Source: Pseudomonas sp. GD04019 (GTDB lineage: Bacteria > Pseudomonadota > Gammaproteobacteria > Pseudomonadales > Pseudomonadaceae). Taken from it: 64,000 nt of DNA. A program made the translations under genes and the position numbers. The notes under the pieces are model-generated. The model was not told where the DNA came from, searched no databases, and saw only the letters and a program-made list of their open reading frames with translations. Numbering within the stretch: the first letter of the stretch is position 1; each line of letters starts with the position of its first letter. The DNA lies in NCBI RefSeq assembly GCF_029837695.1, contig NZ_JAOEEA010000015.1, forward strand, positions 62,001 through 126,000, in the 5' to 3' direction. Below, one piece after another: positions 25,128-35,900 of the stretch.

Positions 25128-26749
25128 GGCTTGCCGTCCTGTTCCGGCGCCTGGGCGGGCGCGGTGAACCAGCGCTCCTTGGGCACCCATTTCTCCTGCT
25201 CGGGATCACCCAGGTAATGCGGCGACATGATCTGCACGCCGTGCTCGTTGAACACGTCCTGGATATGGGCGTGCAGCATGGTCAGCAGCTCGGCGCGCGG
25301 CCGCGGCTCGCTGGGCACCGCCTGGGCCACCAGGCGGTATTCGGGGTAGAAGTCCGACAGCGCGGTCTGGAACACCTGGGGCCGCGGACTCTGCAACACG
25401 CCAGGAGTGCGTCGCGCGGCCTCCAGCAGCATGGCCTCGACCTGGCGCCAGGGCGTGTCGTAGCCAATGGTCACCACGGTGTCGACCACGTAGCCGGCGC
25501 CCTGCACCACCCGTGAGTAGTTCTTGGTCACCGAGCCGGTGATCATCGAGTTGGGGATGGTCAGCACCTCGCCCAGGCCGGTGCGGATGCTGGTGGTGAA
25601 CATGCCGACCTCGGTCACCGTGCCCTCATGCTCGCCGACGCGGACGAACTCGCCGGGCCGCAGGGTGCGGGTGTAAGTGAGGATCAGCCCGGCCGCCGCC
25701 TGCCCCACCACGCTGGATGCGCCCAGCGAGATCATCAGGCCGATCAGTACCGAGAGCCCCTTGAACGCCTCGGTACCGGCACCCGGCAGGTAGGGATAGG
25801 CCATCGCCAGGGCGAACAGCCAGATAGCCAGCGAGGTCAGCCGGGTGGTGGGCTGCAGCGTCTCGTGGTTCAGCCAGCTGATGGTCCCGGGGCGGGACAG
25901 GCGCTCCAGCAGGCGCTTGCTGAAGGCGCTGAAGCCGCGGGCGATGAAAAAGATCAGCAGCGCGATCACCAGCCCCGGCACGGCGCTGACCATGGCGTCG
26001 AGCAGATAGCGAACCAGCCCGATCAGGTAATGGTTGAGGCTCTCGCCCCAGGGCCGGGTATAGGGGAAGCGCTGCAGCACGAAGGTCAGCCACTCGTACA
26101 CCAGCAGCAGTACCAGGAGCCAGTACAGCAGGCCGATCAGGCGCCGGGTCAGCGCGACCAGGTTGCTGCTGTCGATCAGCTGGGTATGGCCGACCTTGAG
26201 GGCGCTGGTATGCCGATGCACCTGGCTGGGCAGCCAGGACAGCATGCGCCGCCGGCAATAGCCGAGCAGGCGCAGCAGGCCGATGAACAGCAGCGTGGCC
26301 ACCGCGGTCAGGCTGCCGGCGATCAGCAGGAAGCGCAGGTTGCGGGCCTCCTGGGTCTCACCGATCACCCGACGCAGGCGCTGGGCGGCCTCTTCGGCGG
26401 CGCGGCGCACATCCAGGTCGGCCGAGTCGAGGTCCTTGGGCGTGACGATGAAGGCGCGACGGTCACCCAGCAGCACCATGTAGGCGTCCTGGATGCTGTC
26501 CACGCTCACCTCGGCATGTTCGGTGCCGTCCAGCACCTCGCCGATCACGTTTTCCGCACGGCGGACCCGCACCTCCGGCGTTTCGCCGAGCAGCGTGGCC
26601 TGCAGCAGGATGATGCTGCGGTTGGCGACCTTCAGCTCTGCCGGCTCCGCCGTGACCACCGCAGCCTCTTCGGCGGCATGAGCACCCCACGCACATGCCA
26701 GGCAGATGGCGACGAAGATCGAGCGACATCCGTATAACCGGTTCCCCAT
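25124..26749 (-). CDS. Large MscS-family mechanosensitive channel
   Basis: 541 residues. A signal peptide (ending HAAE) and a periplasmic region (about 27-135) precede about five membrane segments, then the MscS pore and beta domain: GLMISLGASSVVGQAAAGLILTYTR region (about 340-363), FVRVGEHEGTVTEVGMFTT and IPNSMITGSVTKNYSR. Role: pressure-gated small-conductance channel protecting against osmotic downshift. Coupled by a 4-base overlap to the AspT-type gene and divergent from the giant surface protein gene. Confidence 0.92.
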   Translation of the reverse strand: MGNRLYGCRSIFVAICLACAWGAHAAEEAAVVTAEPAELKVANRSIILLQATLLGETPEVRVRRAENVIGEVLDGTEHAEVSVDSIQDAYMVLLGDRRAFIVTPKDLDSADLDVRRAAEEAAQRLRRVIGETQEARNLRFLLIAGSLTAVATLLFIGLLRLLGYCRRRMLSWLPSQVHRHTSALKVGHTQLIDSSNLVALTRRLIGLLYWLLVLLLVYEWLTFVLQRFPYTRPWGESLNHYLIGLVRYLLDAMVSAVPGLVIALLIFFIARGFSAFSKRLLERLSRPGTISWLNHETLQPTTRLTSLAIWLFALAMAYPYLPGAGTEAFKGLSVLIGLMISLGASSVVGQAAAGLILTYTRTLRPGEFVRVGEHEGTVTEVGMFTTSIRTGLGEVLTIPNSMITGSVTKNYSRVVQGAGYVVDTVVTIGYDTPWRQVEAMLLEAARRTPGVLQSPRPQVFQTALSDFYPEYRLVAQAVPSEPRPRAELLTMLHAHIQDVFNEHGVQIMSPHYLGDPEQEKWVPKERWFTAPAQAPEQDGKP

Positions 26750-26931
26750 GATTCAAATCCCCCGCAGGGCTCCATCGCCCGGCACAACATGGACATTTCG
26801 ACCCGAAGTTCAGCCTAGACGCCCTCGGCAAAAACGGAGGGCTGCCTCGGCAGACTCAGCCTGCCTGGAACTACCGAGATAGAGATAGCCAGAGGCCAGT
26901 ACGCCGCCCATCCGGAACGGCAGTACCAGCT

Positions 26932-26959
26932 CTTGGCAAATCCGATAAATGTCTATAGT
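26932..26959 (+). promoter_or_regulatory. Putative promoter of the giant surface protein gene
   Basis: A -35-like CTTGGC (26932-26937) and a -10-like TATAGT (26954-26959) are 16 bases apart. A transcript would begin about 26966, after the in-frame TTG at 26933, which supports the downstream ATG at 26996 as the start. Confidence 0.5.
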
Positions 26960-26995
26960 TCACGGATGCGAGTGCGTCTCCATGGAGTTGAGGCG

Positions 26996-29900
26996 ATGAC
27001 GTCAGGTGTCCGTAAAAATACCGGTTCACTCTTCCGACCACAGGGCCTGGCGCTGGCGCTGGAGCCGCGCATCCTGTTCGACGGTGCGGCGGCTGTCGCT
27101 GTCGAGCAGCAACATGACAACGCTCCTGCACCGGCCGACAGCATCGACCATCACCCTGCCCCGTCCGAGCCACCAGCCTCCGCCCAATCCTCCCCCCGTC
27201 ACCTGCTGGTGATCGACAGCCGGGTGGAGAATCGTGAGCAACTGGTTCAGCAACTGCCGCACGGCGTGAAGGCGCTGGTGGTGCAGGCCGGCCAGGATGG
27301 TCTGGCTGCCATCGAACAGGCTCTGGAAGCACTCGGCCAGGTCGATTCGATCCAGATCCTCTCCCACGGCAGTTCCGGCCAGTTCACCCTCGGTGGCACC
27401 ACCCTCAGCAGCGACAATGTCGGCCAGTTCGGCGAGGTACTGCAGCAGTGGCGCGACAACCTCAGCGGCCGCGCGGACATTCAACTCTATGGCTGCAACC
27501 TCGGCGCCGGTGAAGCGGGCAAGACCCTGGTGGCCGAGCTGGCACGCTGGACCGGCGCGGACGTCGCCGCCTCCGACGACGACACCGGTGCCACCGGCGC
27601 CGGTGGCGATTGGCAACTGGAGGTCCGCAGCGGCGACATCGACCAGCACATCGCCCTGAGTGACGCCGCGCTGAGCGGCTACGACAAGCTGCTGGCCAAC
27701 GCCAATCCCACCACCGGTCTGCCGGTCGGCAGCAGCGACGTGCTGCTGGGCAATAACTTCACCTTCACCGTGAATTTCACCAACAGCTCCAGCCAGACCG
27801 GCTTCGCGCCCTTCATTGACCTGTTCCTGCCGGCCACCGGCAAGGATGGCGCAGGCGGCGCCACGGACGATGGCGTGACCTTCGTCTCGGCGAGCTACCT
27901 GGGCCAGTCGCTGGTCACCCACGTCATCACCTTCGATGCCAACGGCCAGGCCACCCACCCCCTGGCCGTGGATGCCAGCGGCACGCCCCTGGTGATCAAC
28001 GCAGCCAGCTTCGGCATGCGTGCTGGCGATCAACTGGTGGTGATCGAGCTGCCCTTCGCCAGCGTCAACCAGAGCCAGCCGACCATTGGCGTGCAGATCA
28101 CCGCCGCGCTCAGCAATCTGGCCGACACCAGCTTCTCCAACGGCACGCCGGAATTGACCATCCGCGCCCGCAGCGGCTTCCAATACGGCAACGATTCGCT
28201 GAACAACCCAGCCAGCGACCCGAGCCTGCTGGAGGCAGGCAGCCAGTCTTTCGTGGTGCGCCCCAGCGTGCTCACCTTCGACCAGACGGTGATCACTCCC
28301 GAGGGCGAGACCGCCACCGGCCCCAACTTCGAGCGTACCCTCGAGCTGACGGTGACGCCGGCCAGCGGCCAGACCCTGACCGACGTGGTGGTCACCCAGC
28401 CGATCCCGGGCAACGTCATCGTCACCGGCATCACTCCCGGCGCCGGCGGCACCATCACCTCCATCACCCTGCACGATGGCCGCACCAGCACCAATGCCGC
28501 GGTCATTGCCGCCGCTCTGGCGCTGAACAACGACGCCGACCTGAGCAACGACCTCTATATCAGTAGTTTTACCATCACCTATGCGAGCCTCAGCGGGGCG
28601 ACCAGCACCGCCGTGACCTTCTTCGTGCCGGATGCCGACCAGGACGGCCAGCCAGTACTCAACCCGGTCACCGGCGACGATGTCACCATCACCTTCGGTG
28701 CGCCGAGCGCCACCGGCGAATGGGTGCCGCTGGACAGCCGTGACCTGACCCCGCCCGCTACCGAGATCGACTTCAGCGGTACCGGCAGCAGTGTCAGCTT
28801 CGTCGCCAAGTCCATCACCCTGGTCAAGGAAGTCAGCATCCAGGTCAACGCCGGTAACAGTGGTGTGACGCCCGGCGATACCCTGAAATACGATCTCAAT
28901 ATCGCCATCTCCGACTACTTCGCCTTCGGCAAGAACTTCTTCGAACAGGGCCAGTTCACCGTCGCCGACTCCCTGGGCGATGGGCAGACCCTGCAAGGCA
29001 CGCCGACCCTGACCCTGAATTTCAATGGCGGTAGCCAGGTCATCACCCTGGTCACCTCCAGCGTGGTCAATGCCAATGGCACCACTTCGCTCACCTTCGA
29101 TATCGGCCAGTCGCTGCTCAATGCCTTCGCCGACCGCGGCTGGCTCAATGGCGACCTGGCCTTCGACAGTGTCCTGCAGGGCGCCACCACGGCAGTCATT
29201 AGTTATCTGGCAGTGGTCGGCCAGAGCTACACCCCACCGGCCGGCAACCCGCACAGCGAGATCAACGAGGGCGACAAGCTTGGCAACAACGCCACGGTCA
29301 CCGCCACCATTCTCGAAGACTTCATCAACCTCACCGGCAGCACCGAGAGCGACGACTCCAGCACCGTCAGCGAGGTACCGAAGAGCAACATCGACATCGT
29401 TCTGGCTGATCTCAATGACGGCGGCGCCCCGGCCCCTGGCGTGGAGCTGAAGCCCGGCGACGAGGTGACCTTCCGCCTCAGTTACGACCTGGTGACCGGC
29501 GACTACGAAAACCTCAAGCTCACAGCCTACCTGCCACTGCCGCTATTCGACGTCAGCGGCATCAGTTGGCAACTCGGCAGCGGCGGCGAGGCGAATGTCG
29601 GCCAGTGGGTACTGGGCAGCGGCAACACCAATGCCGATGGCAGCATCAGCGTGAGCAACGGCGCTGGTAACTCGGTGGTGTTCGACCTGGGCAGCTACGT
29701 CAAGGCCAACAACATCACCACCGGCAGTCGCATCGAGATCGAGTTCACCCTGCGCGTCGGCGACCAGCCCTTCGCCGACAATCGCCAGTTCGACGTGCTG
29801 GCGCAGTCCAGCCAGACCACCACCCTGGAAGGCAAGACCAGCTTCAGCTCGGCCGACGTGGCGGTGATCGCCTCCATCGCCGAACCGGTGTTGAACATCA

Positions 29901-32900
29901 GCCACGGCGTGGTCTCCAGCAGCGGCGGCACGGTCAGCGGCACGACCGGTACCTGGGGCGCACCGGGCACCAGCGGCGTACCACCCTTCGGCGTGGGCAA
30001 CAGCGTGACCGACATTGGCGACATCAATGGCAGCGTCAGCGGCATCGACGGCGGCGACCTGCTGCGCCTGGCCACGGCCATCGAGAACAGCGGCGGTGGC
30101 AATGCCTTCGACGTGGCCACCAGCATCACCCTGCCCTCCGGACTGTCCTTCGTCGGCGGCAGCCTGGCCAACGCCAACCTGCAGATCTACCGCGGTGACG
30201 GTACCCTGCTGCAGGCCGGCGTCGACTACAGCGTCAGTGGCAATACCATCACTTTCGTCGATAGCGCCGGCGTCGGCGCCCTGCTGGCAGGTCGCTCCGG
30301 CACCACCGCCGATACCAGCGGCGCCAACCTGGTGGTGATCACCTATGACGTCAGCGTCAGCAACAGCATCGCCGCTAGCCGCACCCTGCAGAGCAGTGCC
30401 AGCCTGACCCATTACGCCAGCGCCGAGGGCGGCGACAACTTCGTCGCCGGCAGCCCCCTGAGCGACACCGCTGGCCAGCAGGTGGCCGCGCCCAACGTCG
30501 ATCTGGTGTTCGCCGGAGGCAGCCTGGACAACAGCGACTCCAGCGCCAGTCATACCACCGGGGCCAATCTGGTGGTCGGCGAAAGCATGCTCTATGACAT
30601 CGTCGTGACCCTGCCCGAGGGCACCACCCAGAGCCTGCGCATCGACGACCTGATTCCGCCCGGCATGCGCCTGGATACCAGTTTCAATGGCACCGGCTAC
30701 CAGATCATCACCACCGCCGGCGGCGCGCTGGCGGCCAACTTCGCCGGCAGCATATCCACCCCCACGCTCACCGGCATCTCCGGCACCCTGGGCGTACAGG
30801 ATGTCGATGCACGCTTCACCTTCAGCGCCGCCAGCGCCTCGGCGGACAATAATGGCAACAACAATAGCTTCGTCATCCGTGTGCGCCTGGTGGCCGACAA
30901 CACCAGCAGCAACCAGGAGGGTGTCACCCGCACCAACGATGCGCGCCTGACCTACAGCGACCCGGACGGCGACATCGCCAACGGCAGCACCGCACTGGAG
31001 CGCAGCGTGGAGAACACCAGCACGCCGGCCATCACCGTGCGCGAGCCGGTGCTCAGCGTCTCTCAGCAGCTGGTCACGGTGCCGCCGATTGTCGGCTTCG
31101 ACCTGGGCTCGGTGATCGACTTCACCATCACCATCGCCAACAACAGCGGCTACGACGCCTTCGACATCACACTGCTGGACAACCTGCCCACCCAGCTGGA
31201 CGGCCTTCTGCTGGTCAGCGCCGAGTACGACGACGGCACGCCCGCGCCCATCGCCGGTTTCGAGGTTGCTCTGGTGGGCGGGCAATACGTGCTGCGCAGC
31301 GTCGGCGGCGCCAATATCGACATCGCCGCCGGCGACAGCATCGTGCTGACCGTGCGCGGCACGGTGAACGCCTCGGCCAACCTGGCACCCAATTTCAGCA
31401 ACACCGCCACGGCGCAATGGACCAGCCTGGATGGCAGCGTCGGCGGTACCGCCGACCCGAGCGGCGAGCGCACCGGCGTGGACGGGGCGCTCAATGGCGG
31501 CACGCTCAACGACTACCGGCACAGCGCTACCCTGGTCATTCCGGCGACCCAAGGCCTGCGCATCTCGCGGGTCGGCGGCCTGGATGACACGCCCGCGGTG
31601 ATTCCCACCAATGGCGCCCACGAACAGGCGACCATCGGCGAGATCGTGCGCTACCGGGTGGTGGCGGTGATTCCCGAGGGCGGGCGTACCGGTTACCAGA
31701 TCCGCCTGACCCTGGACGATGGCCTGGAATTCATTCCGGCCAACCTCAACAACGTGCTGGTGGGGTTGATCTCCGATACCGGCCTGACCAGCAGCCTGGG
31801 TGGCGCGCTGGTCAGCAGCGGCAATCCGCAACTCGGTGGCGACGAGAACCTGCCCCAGGCCGGTCCGCTCGACCCCGCCCTGGCCAACTCTCTCACCGCA
31901 GTGCTGAATTCCAGCCAGATCTCGATTTCCGCCGACGGCCGCACCGTCACCTTTAGCTTCGGCAACCTGACCAACAACGACCTCAACGACGGCAACCTCG
32001 AGGGCGTGGCCATCGAGTTCAACGTACGGGTCAGCAACCAGGCCTCGAACCAGGCCGGCGACCAGCTGGGCCTTACCGCCCGCGACTACGTGGGCAACGG
32101 CACCACCCAGATCGGCAGCAGCGCGACGCTGTACGAGGACATCGTCGAGCCCGGCTTTACCGGCATGGACAAGACGGTCACCGCCTTCAATCCCAATCCA
32201 TCCGGCGCCACCGGCACCGCCACCGTGGCCGTGGTGTTCACCCAGAACGGCGGCGTGCCAGCCTATAACGCAGTACTCACCGACGCCTTCCCCGGCGGCT
32301 CCGGGTACAGCCTCACCAGCATCACCGTGGGCAGCACCACCTACCTGCCGGGCGCTTTGCCGGCCGATGGCATCAGCTTCAGCCAGAGCGGCGGGCTGAC
32401 GGTCAACTTCGATCAGCTGGACGAGGGCACCCAGGTGCGCGTGGTCTACCAGGTGACGGTGCCCAACGACGCCCTGGTCGCGCAGAACAACGCCCTGGCC
32501 AGCCTGCGCTGGTCCAGTCTGCCGGAGGATTTCACGGGCTGGGGCGGTAGCAACGTCGGCAGCGACGGCGGCACCAGCGGCGAGCGCAACGGCACCGGCG
32601 GGGTCAACGACTATGTGCTCAGTTCCGGTGCCGGGCTCGGTATCATCGCCGGCACCCTGTGGAACGACACCGCCAGTGCAACCGCCAGCACCACGCCCGA
32701 TGGCACCGGCCTGGCCGGGCAGACTGTGACGTTGGTCTGGGCCGGCGCCGACGGCGATCTGGCCACCACCGGCGACAACGCCACCTTCACCGCCACCACC
32801 GACAGCAACGGCCAGTACCGCTTCGGCGTGCTGCCCAGCGGCATCTACCGTATCGACGTGCCCACCGGCACCCTCACCTACACGCAGCCGGTGGGCGACC

Positions 32901-35900
32901 TGCGCCTGCGCATCGACAGCGACGGCGGCACTCTCGGCCAGGTGCTGGTCACCCTCGGCGAGGGCGTGCAGCAGGCCGCCAACGCCGGTTACGTCGAGCA
33001 GAACGATGCGCCGGTCAACACGGTGCCCGGCACCCGCAACGGCTCGGAAGATACGCCGCTGAGCATTGGCGGCATCTCGGTGGCCGATGTCGATGCCGAC
33101 CGCGACCCTAATAGCGCCAGCCGTACCCTTACTGTGACCCTCCGCGTGCTGCACGGCACCCTGTCGCTGTCCAGTACGCCGGCCGGGGTCAGCGTCAGCG
33201 GCGCCAACAGCGCACAGATGGTGCTGACCGGCACCCAGGCCGTTCTCAACACGGCGCTGGCCAACCTGCGCTACCTGGGCAACCTCAACTACAACGGCAA
33301 CGACACCCTCACGGTGCTGACCAACGACCAGGGCAACTTCGGCGACCATGACGGAGATGGCATTCCCGGCGAGACCAGTGAGGACGCCCTGACCGACCAG
33401 GACAGCGTGCTGATCGTGCTGACCGCGGTCAACGACGCCCCCGTGGCGGTCAACGACAGCGCGCTGGCCACCGAGGCCGGCGGCGTCAATAACGGCACCC
33501 TCGGCGTGGATCCGCGCGGCACCGTGCTGGCCAACGATACCGACGTCGACATCGCCACCAACGGCGATGTGCTCAGCGTGGTGTCGGTCACCGCGCTCAA
33601 GGGCGCCGGTAGCGGCGACGACGTGGTGCAGGCCATCGTTGACGACGGCACCGTGTATGAGCTGGTCGGTCTGTACGGCACCCTGAAGATCGATGCCAGC
33701 GGCCGCTACGAATATGTGGTGAACAACAGCAACCCGCTGGTCCAAGCCCTGCGCACCAGTGGCCAGACCCTCAGCGAGAGCTTCAGCTACACCATCAACG
33801 ACAGCGCGCTGGCCGCCGCCACGGCTACCCTGACCGTGACCATCCGCGGCGCCAACGACACCCCGGTAGGCGTCGACAACGTCGGCACGGCCATCGAGGC
33901 CGGCGGCGTGGCCAATGGCTCCGGTGGCACCGATGCCACCGGCAACGTGCTGCCCAACGACACCGATGTGGATAGCGCAGCCAATGGCGAGACCAAACGG
34001 GTTTCCGGCGTACGTGCCATCCTCGATGGGCAGACCGGCCCGGCGCAGGCGGTGCCCGCAGGCACCACCAGTGCCAACGGCACCCAGGTGGTCGGTCTCT
34101 ATGGCACCCTGCACATCGGCGCCGACGGCAGCTACCGCTATGTCATCAACAACAGCAATGCCACCGTCCAGGCCCTGGCCATCGGCGATACCCTGACCGA
34201 AGCGTTCACCTACGCGGTGACCGACGCCGGCGGCCTGAGCGATCTGGCCAGCCTGACCATCACCATCCAGGGCAACCAGGACAACCCGATCGCACGCGAC
34301 GACAGCGACACCGCCCAGGCCGGCTCGGTGGCCCTGGGCATTCCCGAGGTGCTCGCCACCGGCAATGTCATCACCGACAGCCCCGGCACGGATTCGGACG
34401 TCGATAACATCGACAACCCCGCGAGCAGCGAACTGCTGGTCAACGGCATCCGCAGCGGTGGCGAAGCGGCCGGCGGCGGCCTCACCAGCGTCAGCGGCGC
34501 CACCGTGGTCCCCGGGCTCTACGGCAGCCTGACCATCAACCCCGATGGCAGCTACAGCTACGACGTGGACAGCAACAATGCCACGGTCCGCGCCCTGGCC
34601 CCGGGCGCCACGATCAACGATGTATTCACCTACCGCATCGTCGACAACGGCAACCTGACCGACCTGGCTCAACTCACCATCACCATCAGCGGGGTCAACG
34701 ATGCACCGGTGGTGGTCAACGATACTGCCCAGGCGGTGGAAGCCGGCGGAGTCAACAACCAGACGCCTGGCACCAACCCGAGCGGCAACGTGCTGAGCAA
34801 CGACGGCGATCCGGACGGCGACAGCCTGAGCGTCAGTGCCATCAGCGGCGGTACGGTTGGCCAGGCGCTGATCGGCACCTACGGCACCCTGACCCTGAAC
34901 GCCAACGGCAGCTACACCTATGTGGTCAACAACAACCTGCCGGCCGTTCAGGCCCTGCGTCTGAGCGGCAACCAGCTCAACGAGACCTTCAACTACACGG
35001 TGCGCGACAGCCGCGGCGGCACCAGTGCAGCGCAACTGATGGTGGTGATCTCCGGCGCCAACGATGCTCCGCTGGCCGGCAACGACAACATCACCGCCCA
35101 AGAGGCCGGTGGCACCAACAACGGTACGCCGGGTGTGGACCCAGACTCGATCAACAGCCCCGGCAGCTTCGCCAACCTGCTGGACAACGACAGCGACGTG
35201 GATGCCGGCGACAGCAAGACCATCAACGGTATCCGCACCGGCAACGAGGCGGCTGGCGGCAGCTTCACCAATGTCAGCGGCAGCCAGGTGATCCAGGGTC
35301 AGTACGGCACCCTCACCGTCTACGCCAACGGCAACTACCTGTACCAGGTGGACAACAGCTTGCTGGCCGTGCAGCAGCTGCGTCCCGGCCAGTCGCTCAC
35401 CGACACCTTCACTTACCGCATGCGCGACACGGCCGGGCTGACCGACAACGCCCAGCTCAATGTCAGTATCCAGGGCGCCTGGGATGCGCCGGTGGCAGGG
35501 GATAACCTGGCCTATGGCGTGGCCGCGTCGCCGAGCGACCCTGGGCGCAGCCCAACCGGCAACGTGATCACCGACTCACGCTTCTTCCCCGCCGACAGCG
35601 ACATCGACCAGGGCGACCAGCTGGCGGTCAGCGGCATCCGCACCGGTAGCGAGGCCGGGAGTGGCAGCGCCGGTACCGTTGGCGTGGCACTGACCGGCGA
35701 CAACAACTATGGCCAGTTGACCATCAATGCGGACGGCAGCTACAGCTTCGCCATCAACTCGTCCCACCCGGACATCCAGGCGCTCGGTCCGGGAGGCTTC
35801 GTCACCGAGGTATTCACCTACGAAGTCCGCGACCAGGGTGGGCTGACCGACCTGGCCCAGCTGACCGTGATCATCCGCGGACAGAACTTCGCACCGGTGG

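Noticed and set aside
27026..29254. Second long antisense frame in the giant gene
   Set aside because: Same reason: a shadow of the coding strand with no recognisable domain.
29543..35101. A very long antisense open frame inside the giant protein gene
   Set aside because: It is a codon-bias shadow of the repeat-rich gene: low-complexity composition, no start signal, and no family motif.
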